Assembly: GCA_022838705.1 (NCBI GenBank)
Contig: JALHJZ010000002.1
Location: 62,001-126,000 of the forward strand
Direction of reading: 5' to 3'
From: Candidatus Bipolaricaulota bacterium
Lineage (GTDB): Bacteria > Bipolaricaulota > Bipolaricaulia > Bipolaricaulales > Bipolaricaulaceae
Length of the DNA: 64,000 bases
Translations under genes and position numbers: made by a program
Notes under the pieces: model-generated
Database searches by the model: none
Seen by the model: the letters and a program-made list of their open reading frames with translations, nothing else
What the model was told of the DNA's origin: nothing
Part shown: positions 9,636 through 19,835 of the stretch, in pieces
How the letters are laid out: every line of letters starts with the position of its first letter
Position numbering within the stretch: the first letter of the stretch is position 1

Positions 9636-10485
9636 GGACATCATTTTCAGCGAGAGATGCCTGGAGTACCACGCCGTGGGGCACCCGGAGGGACCGGCCC
9701 GGGTGCGGATGCTCCAGCACTACCTCGCCCGCCTCGGCTACCCGTTCGTGGAACCCACGCCGGCCACCGACGAGGACCTCCTCTCCGTGCATACCCCCGA
9801 CCACGTCCGCCGCGTTGAGAGCGGGGACTTCCACGATCCGGACTGCCCGCGGTACCCCAACATCGGGCTCTACGCCCGCCTCGCGGTCGGAGGAGCCCTC
9901 CACGCCGAGCTCCGCCGCGGGTTCTCGATCCTCCGCCCTCCGGGGCACCATGCGGGGCCATCGTTCTTGGGCGGGTTCTGCTACTACAACAACCTCGCCA
10001 TCGCCGTGCGGCGCTCGGGAAAGCGGACCCTCATCGTGGACATCGACGGGCATCACGGGAACGGGACGGAGGCCGTGTTCTATGGGGATCCGCGCGTGAC
10101 CTACATCTCGCTCCACCGCATCTACAACTACCCCGGCACGGGCCACACGTCGCGCGGGAATTGCCTCAACTACCCGCTCCCCCCGCGGTGCGGGAAGGCG
10201 CTGTATGTGGAGACCCTCGAACGGGCCCTCCACGAAGCGGGGACTGGGTTCGAGGAGCTCGCCATCTCCGCCGGGTTCGACACGTACCGGGAGGATCCGT
10301 TGGCGTCACTGGGGTTGGATGTGGAGGCCTTCTACGATGTCGGCTACGTGCTCGGGGATCTGAAGCTCCCCGCGTTCTGCGTGCTCGAGGGGGGGTACAT
10401 CCCGGAGATCATGGGCCCTGCGGCCGACGCCCTCCTCCACGGCCTCCACGACGGCGGCTCCCCTTCCCCCCACCCGAGCGGGTGA
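9634..10485 (+). CDS. histone deacetylase / acetoin-utilisation family amidohydrolase
   Basis: 283 residues with the arginase/deacetylase fold. The catalytic pair His105-His106 is in RPPGHHAGPS. Zinc ligands are expected at Asp138 and His140 (VDIDGHHGNGT) and Asp216 (SAGFDTY), and the late LEGGY carries the active-site glycine loop and Tyr. Bacterial members deacetylate small molecules such as acetylpolyamines, or proteins such as acetyl-CoA synthetase; the substrate here is not predictable. The start codon overlaps the maf start codon on the opposite strand, and no ribosome site precedes it, in keeping with a leaderless mRNA. Confidence 0.85.
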   Translation: MDIIFSERCLEYHAVGHPEGPARVRMLQHYLARLGYPFVEPTPATDEDLLSVHTPDHVRRVESGDFHDPDCPRYPNIGLYARLAVGGALHAELRRGFSILRPPGHHAGPSFLGGFCYYNNLAIAVRRSGKRTLIVDIDGHHGNGTEAVFYGDPRVTYISLHRIYNYPGTGHTSRGNCLNYPLPPRCGKALYVETLERALHEAGTGFEELAISAGFDTYREDPLASLGLDVEAFYDVGYVLGDLKLPAFCVLEGGYIPEIMGPAADALLHGLHDGGSPSPHPSG

Positions 10486-10550
10486 CGGACTTCCCCGGCC
10501 ACCGCGTCGGGAACGGGAGGCCCCATCCCCGGGACCACCGGCCGCCGGGA

Positions 10551-10580
10551 TTGCTGGGTCGCCAGCGCCTGCGGTACAAT
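10551..10580 (+). promoter_or_regulatory. promoter of NMT1-type ABC operon (leaderless type)
   Basis: TTGCTG (10551-10556), 18-nt spacer, TACAAT (10575-10580), then 8 nt to the ATG at 10589. No ribosome site lies between. Confidence 0.55.
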
Positions 10581-10588
10581 GCGACGCC

Positions 10589-11608
10589 ATGCGTACTCTG
10601 ACCCTACTCGCGGTTGTGGCCGCGGTCCCCATCGTGTCCCTCGCCGCCCCCCTCAAGGTGTCCCTTCCGCCGGCGATGGGCGCGGTGCCGGTGGTGATGG
10701 CCACGGCGTGGGACCTGTTCCGCGCTGAGGGGATCGAGGTCGAGTTGATCCCCCTCCCCAGCCAGCGCGATCGGATGCTTGCGTTCCAGGCCGGCCAGGT
10801 GGACGCGATCGTGACCGACCTCACCGGCGCGATCCTCCTCGTGGCGAGCGTTCCGCGGGAGGCAGTGATCGTGGGAACCGCCTTCTCCCCTGAACCGGCG
10901 AAGGATCACCTCGCCTTCATCACCCCGCCGGCGTTGTCGCGGATCGCTACTTGGGACGATCTTGTGGCGCGCATTACTAGCGGAAGGCGTGTCCAGATCG
11001 CCGTCCCGCGCCAGTCGGATCTCGAGTTCGTCGTGGACCAGGTGTTCCAGGAGCAGGGGATTACGGTCCCGGCGGACCTGTACATCGGCCAGGACGACCT
11101 CCTCGTCAACTCTACCTGGACCCTCCTCGGGATGGTGGCCGTGGGGGTTCTTCCACGGCCCCACGCGGATTACATCCTCACCTACACCTTCCCCGGCAAG
11201 CCGACGCTCACCGTCCTTGCGTGGGTGCCCGGGGCGAGCTTCCCGCCCGAGGTGTTCGTGGTCCGGCGGTCGCTCCTCGAATCCCAGCCGGAGACCCTCG
11301 CTGCGTTCTTCCGCGCCGTGCGGCAGTCCGTGGCGCAGCTCAACAGCGAGGACCGCGAGTCGGTGGTGACAGCGGCCCTCCCGTGGGCGGTGGACCTCTT
11401 CTTCCCCGGCAGCGGGCCGGAGACCGCCGCCCCCGAGGTGCGGACCCAGATCGAGGCTGCAATCGCGGCGATCGTAATCCCGACCTTCCCCGAGCCCAGC
11501 GCGGTGGACCCGGAGGTGTACGACCGGGTCATGACGTGGGCCCTGGGGAAGAACTACCTGCGGTCTCCGCTCCCCTACGGGGCCGCGGTCGTTCCCCCTC
11601 CCGAATGA
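10589..11608 (+). CDS. ABC transporter substrate-binding protein, NMT1/THI5-like
   Basis: 339 residues with a cleavable signal peptide (MRTLTLLAVVAAVPIVSLAA) and a type 2 periplasmic-binding fold of the SsuA/ThiY/NMT1 kind (LKVSLPPAMGAVPVVMAT, FQAGQVDAIVTDL). There is no lipobox cysteine, so it should be free in the periplasm. It begins a tight operon with its ATPase and permease. Ligands in this family include sulfonates, thiamine precursors, nitrate and riboflavin; nothing here selects one. Confidence 0.85.
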   Translation: MRTLTLLAVVAAVPIVSLAAPLKVSLPPAMGAVPVVMATAWDLFRAEGIEVELIPLPSQRDRMLAFQAGQVDAIVTDLTGAILLVASVPREAVIVGTAFSPEPAKDHLAFITPPALSRIATWDDLVARITSGRRVQIAVPRQSDLEFVVDQVFQEQGITVPADLYIGQDDLLVNSTWTLLGMVAVGVLPRPHADYILTYTFPGKPTLTVLAWVPGASFPPEVFVVRRSLLESQPETLAAFFRAVRQSVAQLNSEDRESVVTAALPWAVDLFFPGSGPETAAPEVRTQIEAAIAAIVIPTFPEPSAVDPEVYDRVMTWALGKNYLRSPLPYGAAVVPPPE

Positions 11609-12342
11609 TCGAGGCCGAGGGCCTGACCCTGATCTACGGGCGCGGGGGGGCCGCGGTGCCCGCGGTGGCCGGCCTGTCCCTGGCCGTGGATAGTTACGAG
11701 CTCGTATCCGTGGTCGGGCCGTCGGGGTGTGGGAAGACGACCCTCCTCTTCGCCCTCGATGGGCTCCTCCACCCAACGGCGGGGCGGATCCGGATCCACG
11801 GGGAGGAGGTGCGCGGGGTGCGGCGCGACGTGGCCCTCATCCTCCAGGACGCGGGGCTCCTCCCGTGGAAGACCGTGCGCGCCAACGCTGAGCTGGCCCT
11901 GCGCATTCAAGGGCGCAAGGAATCCGCAGGGCGGGTCCTCGCCGAACTCGGGCTGGCTGGGTTCGAGCGGCGCTTCCCAAGCGAGCTCTCGGAGGGGATG
12001 AAGCGCCGGGTGGGGATCGCCCGGGCGCTCGCCCTCCAGCCGCGGGTGATGCTCATGGACGAACCGACCGCGAACCTCGACTCGCTCACGCGCGAGCACA
12101 TCCAAAACCTCATCCTCGGCCTGTGGTGGGAGATGGGGTTCACCGGCGTCCTCGTGACCCACGACATGGAGGAGGCGGTGTTCCTCGGGAAGAGGATCCT
12201 CGTCCTTTCCCCACGGCCAGCGCGGGTAGTAGAGGTCATCGAGAACCCGGGGATGGGCGAGCCGGGGTACCGGGGGACGCCGGAGTTCACGGCCCAGGTC
12301 GCCCACCTGCGGCAGGCCCTGTTGGGGAGCAACGGATCATGA
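11605..12342 (+). CDS. ABC transporter ATPase, nitrate/sulfonate/taurine type
   Basis: 245 residues. Walker A GPSGCGKTT near residue 38, Q-loop ILQDAGLLPW, Walker B VMLMDEPTANLD and H-loop VTHDMEEA. The ABC signature reads LSEGMKRRVGIARAL instead of LSGGQ; this Ser-Glu-Gly-Met form departs from the usual sequence but should remain functional. The ATG overlaps the stop codon of the binding-protein gene (ATGA), so translation is coupled. Confidence 0.9.
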   Translation: MIEAEGLTLIYGRGGAAVPAVAGLSLAVDSYELVSVVGPSGCGKTTLLFALDGLLHPTAGRIRIHGEEVRGVRRDVALILQDAGLLPWKTVRANAELALRIQGRKESAGRVLAELGLAGFERRFPSELSEGMKRRVGIARALALQPRVMLMDEPTANLDSLTREHIQNLILGLWWEMGFTGVLVTHDMEEAVFLGKRILVLSPRPARVVEVIENPGMGEPGYRGTPEFTAQVAHLRQALLGSNGS

Positions 12343-13124
12343 TCCGGACGCTAAGGGTTGTGCTGAACTACCTCCTGGCGATGGCGGTCGTCGTCCTGCT
12401 TTGGGCAGGAGTGTCGTGGCTCCTCGAGGTATCGCGGGGGCGGGAGATCCTCCCCACGCCGTGGGTCACCTTCGCCGCCGCGATGGACAACATCGGCACC
12501 CTGGCAAGCGCGTTCGGGACCTCGGCCCTGCGGTTCCTGATCGCCCTCGCTGTGGCGTTCCTCCTCGGCCTCCCCCTCGGCCTGGCCGTGGGGTTTGAGT
12601 CCAAGCTGGATCGGTACCTTTCGCCCCTCATCTACCTCCTTTACCCGATGCCGCCGGTGGCGCTCCTCCTCTTCCTCTACCTCGCGTTCGGGCTCGGGGA
12701 AGTGGTGCGGCTGGTGGTGGTGGTGATGGCCCTCTTCTTCCAGGTCGTCGTCGCCGCCCAGGGGGCAGCCAAGTACATCGTCCCCTCCCACGTCACCGCG
12801 GTCCGGTCCGCCGGCGCAACGCGGTGGCAGATCTACCGCCACGTCGTCCTCCCCGCGACCCTCCCCAGCGTCCTCACCGCGGCGCGGGTATCGGTGGGCC
12901 TGGGGATCACCATGCTCTACATCGCAGAGACGAAGCTCGGAGTGCTTCTCGGGCCGGGGGCGGGTCTGGGACGGTTCATCGAGTACTACACGTTCCGGGG
13001 GGACATCTCGCTCGCCGGCGTGGTGGGGTTGGCCCTACTCGGGCTCCTGTTCTACGTCGTCCTCGAGCTTGGGGAGCGGGTCCTGTGCCGATGGAAGTTC
13101 GTGGGGGCGCGGGGTGGCACTTAG
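12339..13124 (+). CDS. ABC transporter permease, SsuC/TauC type
   Basis: 261 residues with about six membrane segments and the cytoplasmic coupling loop SAGATRWQIYRHVVLPATLPSVLTA in EAA form (positions 12808-12882). Begins at an ATGA overlap with the ATPase gene and ends 11 nt inside the NAD kinase gene. Membrane partner of the NMT1-type importer. Confidence 0.88.
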   Translation: MIRTLRVVLNYLLAMAVVVLLWAGVSWLLEVSRGREILPTPWVTFAAAMDNIGTLASAFGTSALRFLIALAVAFLLGLPLGLAVGFESKLDRYLSPLIYLLYPMPPVALLLFLYLAFGLGEVVRLVVVVMALFFQVVVAAQGAAKYIVPSHVTAVRSAGATRWQIYRHVVLPATLPSVLTAARVSVGLGITMLYIAETKLGVLLGPGAGLGRFIEYYTFRGDISLAGVVGLALLGLLFYVVLELGERVLCRWKFVGARGGT

Positions 13125-13911
13125 GCGCGTCCTGTTCGTCCCGAACTTGGCCCGCCCGGCCGCGGTCGCCGCGACGGAGCGAGGGCTGGCCTGGTGCCGC
13201 AGGGAAGGGATCGCTGCCGAGACCGGTCCGGGGAAGGGAACCCCCCGCGAAGAGGACCTCGTGGTCGCGGTGGGGGGCGATGGGACGCTCCTCCGGGCCG
13301 CGGCGCTCGTCTACCCGCGCCCGGTCCCGCTCTTGGCGGTGCACGCGGGAGGCCTCGGGTTCCTCGCGGCGTGCGCTGGGGAGGAGATCGAGGGCGCCCT
13401 CGGTCTGGTGGCAGCAGGACAGTATCAGGTGGAGCGCCGGGCGCGGCTCCTGGCCGAGGGACCAGGGTTCACCCGCTCCGCGTTGAACGACGCGGTGGTG
13501 GTGGGGCCGGACTCCGAGCGGTTCACGGCGCTCGAGGTGGCGGTGGACGGGGAGCCGGCGCTGGCCGTGGAGGGCGATGGCCTGATCGTCTCCACCCCCA
13601 CCGGGAGCACCGCCTACGCCCTCGCCGCCGGAGGGCCGGTACTCGCCCCATCCGTAGCGGGTCTCCTCCTCGTCCCGCTTGCCCCGCACCGCTTAGGGAT
13701 CCGGCCCTGCCTCGTGCCCCCCCAGACCCAGATCTCGATCCGCCTGCGGCGACGGGGCCGCCTCCTCCTCGATGGGAACTCCGTCTGCGAGCTGGAGCCG
13801 GAGGCAGTGGTGAACGTGACTACGGCGCCGGCGGAGACCCTCCTCGTCCGCCTGGCGGGTACAGGGTCGTTCTTCACGCGCTTGAGGGGCAAGCTTGATC
13901 TGTCAGACTAG
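13114..13911 (+). CDS. nadK: NAD kinase
   Basis: Phosphorylates NAD to NADP. 265 residues from GTG 13114. Motifs: GGDGT at residues 54-58, NDAVV, STPTGSTAYALAAGGP and a C-terminal LDGN. The GTG is inferred: the frame is open upstream, but this start removes residues encoded within the permease gene and leaves an 11-nt overlap with it. Coupling to a transporter operon is unusual and may mean the imported compound feeds cofactor metabolism; that is speculation. Confidence 0.88.
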   Translation: MALRRVLFVPNLARPAAVAATERGLAWCRREGIAAETGPGKGTPREEDLVVAVGGDGTLLRAAALVYPRPVPLLAVHAGGLGFLAACAGEEIEGALGLVAAGQYQVERRARLLAEGPGFTRSALNDAVVVGPDSERFTALEVAVDGEPALAVEGDGLIVSTPTGSTAYALAAGGPVLAPSVAGLLLVPLAPHRLGIRPCLVPPQTQISIRLRRRGRLLLDGNSVCELEPEAVVNVTTAPAETLLVRLAGTGSFFTRLRGKLDLSD

Positions 13912-13923
13912 AAAGGGGGAACG

Positions 13924-15261
13924 ATGAACGTAGAAGGGCTGCTCGAGGGTGTGCTCAAGGAGCGGATCGCCGACGACCTGGAGCTGGTCGCCATCCGCAA
14001 CCGGGAGGAGCTGACGCGGTTCACGGATTGTCAGATCCACCAGAACGTGGCGGCGGTGGACACAACCGTTCATATCCGGGCGTGGGTGGAGGGGAAGACG
14101 GGTGTGGTGACGACGAACGACCTCACCGCCCAGGGCCTGGCGCGGGCAGCCAGGGACGCGGCGGCGATGGCCCGGGCCCAAACCCGCCCTGCCGGCTTCT
14201 CCCCTCCTGCCCCGCGTCCGGTCCCGACCGTGAGCGCTTGGGACGAGGCGACGTGGAACGCCCATCCCGACGAACGGGCGGAGCTCGTGGCGCGGGCGGT
14301 GAAGGGGGCCGCGGCCCTCGGGTTCAACGCGTCGGGGTCGCTTTCCACCGGGGGCAGCGAGCTGTGGGTGCGCACGACGCGCGGTGTGGATGCTCACCAC
14401 CGCATCTCCGCCGTGCGGTTCGTGACCGTGGTCATGGGGAAGAGCGGCGGGTCAGGGTACGCCGAGTTCTCCGGCACCAAGGTCGCCGACTTCGTGCCCG
14501 AGGAGGCCGCCGACCGGGCGCTCGCGAAGGCCCGGCTGTCGGAGGTGCGAGTGCCGCTCGAGCCCGGGGCGTACACGGTCGTCCTCGAGGAACCGGCGAT
14601 GGCCACCCTGCTGGGGATGCTCTCCTCAATGGGGTTCTCCGCCCGGGCGCTCCTCGAGAAGCGGAGCTTCTTCGTGGGGAAGCTCGGCCAGAAGCTCGTC
14701 TCAGAGGGCGTGACCGTGTACGACGACGGCCTCCACCCCCAGACGACAATGATGCCGTTCGACTTCGAGGGAGTCCCCAAGACGCGGGTGTACTTCTTCC
14801 GGGCCGGGGTTGCGGAGGGAGTGGTCCACGACTCGCGCACCGCGGCCCTCATGAACACCGTATCCACTGGGCATGCGCTTCCCCCGTCGGCAGCGGGGTG
14901 GTCCCCGATGCCGATGCACCTCGTGATGGAGCCCGGGGAGGCGACAGACGAAGCGCTCCTCGCCGGGGTGGGGCGAGGCCTCCTCGTCACGCGGTTTCAC
15001 TACGCACGCACCGTGGACCCGATGCGGGGCGTGATCACGATGATGACCCGCGACGGGGTATTCCTCATCGAGGAGGGGAAGATCAAGGGGGCGGTGGAGG
15101 ACATGCGCGTCACCGAGTCCGGCCTGCGCGCCCTGGCGAACGTGGAGGCGGTGGGCCGCACCCGGCAGCTCATCACCCATGGCGAGGGGGTGGGAGCGGT
15201 CCTCGTGCCCAAGGCGCGGATCGCGCAGTTCACGTTCACCGGCCGCACGGAGCGGATGTGA
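13924..15261 (+). CDS. TldD/PmbA family protein, TldE-like subunit
   Basis: 445 residues of the TldD/TldE (PmbA) family, with the N-terminal domain around TRFTDCQIHQNV and a C-terminal half carrying TGHALPPSAAGWSPMPMHL and RGLLVTRFHYAR. I find no HExxH zinc motif, which marks TldD; this is therefore the non-catalytic TldE-like partner, or a stand-alone relative. No tldD lies in the window. Ribosome site AAAGGGGG precedes ATG 13924. Followed after 1 nt by an M32 carboxypeptidase, suggesting a shared role in peptide breakdown or maturation. Confidence 0.82.
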   Translation: MNVEGLLEGVLKERIADDLELVAIRNREELTRFTDCQIHQNVAAVDTTVHIRAWVEGKTGVVTTNDLTAQGLARAARDAAAMARAQTRPAGFSPPAPRPVPTVSAWDEATWNAHPDERAELVARAVKGAAALGFNASGSLSTGGSELWVRTTRGVDAHHRISAVRFVTVVMGKSGGSGYAEFSGTKVADFVPEEAADRALAKARLSEVRVPLEPGAYTVVLEEPAMATLLGMLSSMGFSARALLEKRSFFVGKLGQKLVSEGVTVYDDGLHPQTTMMPFDFEGVPKTRVYFFRAGVAEGVVHDSRTAALMNTVSTGHALPPSAAGWSPMPMHLVMEPGEATDEALLAGVGRGLLVTRFHYARTVDPMRGVITMMTRDGVFLIEEGKIKGAVEDMRVTESGLRALANVEAVGRTRQLITHGEGVGAVLVPKARIAQFTFTGRTERM

Positions 15262-15262
15262 C

Positions 15263-16747
15263 ATGGGCGCCCTACAGGAACTGAAGGACTACGTGCGCGA
15301 GATCAACGAGCTTCACTCGGCCATCGCGTTGTGCGCCTGGGACCAGCGGACCCACATGCCGGAGAAGGGCGCCGAGGCGCGATCCAAGGTCCTAGGCCGA
15401 CTGGAGCGGCTGGCGTTCGAGCGGGTGGTGTCCGATCGGATGGGCGACCTCCTCGCCGCCGCCGAGCGCGAGGGGGCGCCCACGGAGGTGGATCAGGCCC
15501 TCCTCCGCGTCTGGAAGCGCGACCACACCCGGAACCGCGCTGTTCCGCCCGACCTCTACCAGCAGTTCGTCGAGACCACGAGCCGCGCCGAAACCGTATG
15601 GGAGAAGGCCAAGGCCACGTCCGATTTCGCCCTGTTCCGACCCCACCTCGCCGAGGTCGTGGACCTGGTGCGAGAGATAGCGAAGCTGGTCGGGTACAAG
15701 GAGAGCCCCTATGACGCCCTCGTGGACGAGTACGAGCCCGGGATGACGACCTCGGCCCTCCGGGCCCTGTTGGGGAGCCTACGCCGGGAACTTGTCGCGT
15801 TCCTGAAGGAGCTCGCCCGCGGCACGCCTCCCCACGAGCTCCCCGCCGGGACATTCCCCCTCGCCGCCCAGCGCCAACTGTGCCGCGAGGCGTTGGGGTG
15901 GATCGGATACGACTTCGCGGGCGGACGGCTCGACGACACTGTCCACCCCTTCACGATCGAGGTCGGCGTGGGCGACGTGCGGGTTACGAACCGGTACCAG
16001 GAGGATGATCCGTTCCCGGGGCTGTTCGGGGCCCTCCATGAGGGCGGGCACGCCCTGTACGGACAGGGCGTGGATCCCCAGCTCGCCTGGACCGGGCTCG
16101 CCGGGGGAGCCTCCTTCGGGATCCACGAGTCCCAGTCACGGTTCTGGGAAAACCAGATTGGGCGGAGCCGCGCCTTCTGGCGCTACAGCCACCCCCACCT
16201 CGTCCGCCATTTCCCGGCCCTGGCCCGGACGAAGCCTGACGACATCTGGCGGCACGTGAACCGGGCCCAGCCGTCCCTCATCCGCGTCGAGGCCGACGAG
16301 GTCACGTACAACCTCCACATCTGCCTCAGGTTTGAGCTCGAGGTAGACCTCATCGAGGGCCGGCTGAAGGTGGACGAGCTCCCCGCGCGGTGGGACCAGG
16401 CGATGGCCGACTACCTCGGGGTGACCCCACCCGACGATGCCCATGGCGTCCTGCAGGACGTGCACTGGTCGGGGGGGATGTTCGGGTACTTCCCGTCCTA
16501 CACCCTGGGGAACCTGTACGGGGCCCAGATCACGGAGACAGCGGAACGGGAGATCCCGCGGTTCTGGGGCAGGGTGCAGGCGGGCGAGCTCGCCCCGATC
16601 CGGGACTGGCTGAGGGAGAAGGTCCATCGCCATGGTCGGGTGTACCTGCCCGATGAGCTCGTGCGGCGGGTCACCGGGAGCGGGCTCTCCGCTGAGCCCT
16701 TCCTGCGCTACGTGCGCACTAAGTACAGCGAGGTGTACGGGCTGTAG
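15263..16747 (+). CDS. M32 family metallocarboxypeptidase (Taq type)
   Basis: 494 residues, the normal size for carboxypeptidase Taq. The zinc motif HEGGH lies near residues 259-263 (LHEGGHALYGQG), and the HESQSRFWEN motif that supplies the third ligand is about 30 residues on. Removes C-terminal residues with broad specificity in the cytoplasm. The ATG at 15263 is 1 nt after the TldE-like gene stop codon, so the pair is co-translated. Taq enzymes are known for heat stability, in keeping with but not proving a thermophilic host. Confidence 0.93.
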   Translation: MGALQELKDYVREINELHSAIALCAWDQRTHMPEKGAEARSKVLGRLERLAFERVVSDRMGDLLAAAEREGAPTEVDQALLRVWKRDHTRNRAVPPDLYQQFVETTSRAETVWEKAKATSDFALFRPHLAEVVDLVREIAKLVGYKESPYDALVDEYEPGMTTSALRALLGSLRRELVAFLKELARGTPPHELPAGTFPLAAQRQLCREALGWIGYDFAGGRLDDTVHPFTIEVGVGDVRVTNRYQEDDPFPGLFGALHEGGHALYGQGVDPQLAWTGLAGGASFGIHESQSRFWENQIGRSRAFWRYSHPHLVRHFPALARTKPDDIWRHVNRAQPSLIRVEADEVTYNLHICLRFELEVDLIEGRLKVDELPARWDQAMADYLGVTPPDDAHGVLQDVHWSGGMFGYFPSYTLGNLYGAQITETAEREIPRFWGRVQAGELAPIRDWLREKVHRHGRVYLPDELVRRVTGSGLSAEPFLRYVRTKYSEVYGL

Positions 16748-16813
16748 GCGTTCGGGCGCGGTGCTTGTGTGCGCGGAGCCGTCAGCCGGCCGGCGGCCGG
16801 ATCCCCCTGCGGG

Positions 16814-18280
<1,467 letters not shown>

Positions 18281-18426
18281 TCAAGCGGGTGCGGGGCGAG
18301 TGTACCTCCATCCCGGGGGGAGGGAAAGGATCGCGGATCAGGGAGATGGTTCGACTACGTACGGGGGAAGAGGACGCTTTCTACGGGAGGATAACGGCCC
18401 AAGACGAGATCCGAACAAAACCCGAT

Positions 18427-18477
18427 TTGACGACCGCGTCCGATTGTCGTAGATTCGTACGTTTTTGTGATCCACAA
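18427..18477 (+). promoter_or_regulatory. promoter and small palindrome upstream of barrel/TSP3 operon
   Basis: TTGACG (18427-18432), 17-nt spacer, TAGATT (18450-18455), start predicted near 18462. The inverted repeat TTGTG-ATC-CACAA at 18465-18477 immediately follows and could be an operator. The rest of the gap between 18197 and 18512 holds nothing else I can name. Confidence 0.6.
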
Positions 18478-18512
18478 TACGTTCGCAGGGCGGGGAGGGC
18501 GAGGAGGGGCGG

Positions 18513-19810
18513 GTGGGCAGGAAGCGGCTTGGGGTCTTGGCCTTGTGTTGTGCCTGGGCTGGGTGGGGTAGCTGGGCGGTCGCGTCTTCACCCGGGTTCG
18601 GCCTGTTGAGTGGATCCACGACGGTCAGCCTGATGGGGTTCCCGTTGCCGTGCACCATCGTGAGTGAGACCAAGCTCGACACGCCGTGCGAGCGAACGGT
18701 GTTCGCGTGGGACCTCGAAGTAGGGATCGGCCTCAAGTGCTCGGTGGATTCCCTGGCGGTGACCGTTGACACGGTGTTCGGGATCCCCGGTCCCGAGCAT
18801 CTCGTTCTTGGGTTCGCGGGCAAGTGGGCGGGGATCACGCTCAGCTCGGAGCTGTGCTTCGCCGTGCCCTACGAGTCAGTGGTGGATGTCAACAGCCTGC
18901 CCAACATGGCCGTCATCCCACCCGGGGATTTGCTCTTCGCCCAAGCGCGGGCGGAGGCATCGGGGAACATCTCGGGGATGGGGTCCAGTGGATCGCCGTG
19001 TTCCAGGACCTCACCTTCCCCAACCCGGGCACCGGTTTCAGCCCGCTACACTACACCGCCTCCGATCAGAGCTTCGCCCTCGGGAGCCTGATCACCCTCA
19101 GCGCCGATGCCGGAGCAGGGATGAAGATTACGGTGCGGATGTGCCTCGGCGCCGAAGCGGGCTCGTTCACCGTGAAGAAGCACTCCACAAGCGGAAAGGC
19201 CGACCCCAATGCGATGTACCTCACCGTATCGTTCACAGATATTCCATTCCCGTGCCCGTGGTGTGTGGGACCGATCGGCCACCCGCGCGTGGGGATCACG
19301 TTCAGGATCCAACCCAAGGACGATCCGTTCATTTCGCTCACCGGAAGCCTCTCGCTCACCCTGTTCGAGGACATTTCGATCGGCACCTCGTTCACGGTCG
19401 GGATCACCGGTGGGCTCACGTGGGGCGGGCTCTCAGTGAGCATCCCGACTTCGGTGGGCACGCTGAACCTCCAGTTCGACGCCTCGGGCGGGTTGTCCTC
19501 CGCAAGCCTCAACATGAGCTACCGCCACCAGTTCAACCTGGGATGGACGAGCGGCTCGTGCTCGGCCACCGCCACCGCCACGGCGGACAAGGGCGTGACG
19601 GGGGCATCATTCGCCCTAGCGCTCAATCAGGGGCTATTCACGTCCAACTACGGGCTCAGCTACTCGTGGCAAGCGGTGAAAGGCCTCGCTTTCTCCGGGC
19701 TGAATGTGCGGTTTGCCCTGAACCTGAGCCCGGTCCAGGTCGGGTTCGCCCTGACCTTCGGCCGCGGCGGGCTGGCCATGTTCGGGACCACGATCGGCTA
19801 TGTGTTCTAG
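18513..19810 (+). CDS. predicted outer-membrane beta-barrel protein, apparent -1 frameshift
   Basis: Unrecognised secreted protein of about 432 residues if a frameshift is repaired. It starts at GTG 18513 behind AGGAGGGG and has a signal peptide (MGRKRLGVLALCCAWAGWGS, then VAS). From about residue 180 it is a run of amphipathic Ser/Thr/Gly-rich strands, ending in TTIGYVF; a C-terminal Phe after such strands is typical of outer-membrane barrels. The frame of 18513 leaves the coding pattern at GATGGGGTCC (18977-18986), where coding continues in the -1 frame with VQWIAVFQDLTF to the stop at 19810. One extra G in the G run would restore it, so a sequencing indel is likely. It precedes the giant repeat protein by 25 nt. 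Confidence 0.7.
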
Positions 19811-19835
19811 AGAGATGCGAGGGAGGGAGGCAGAC

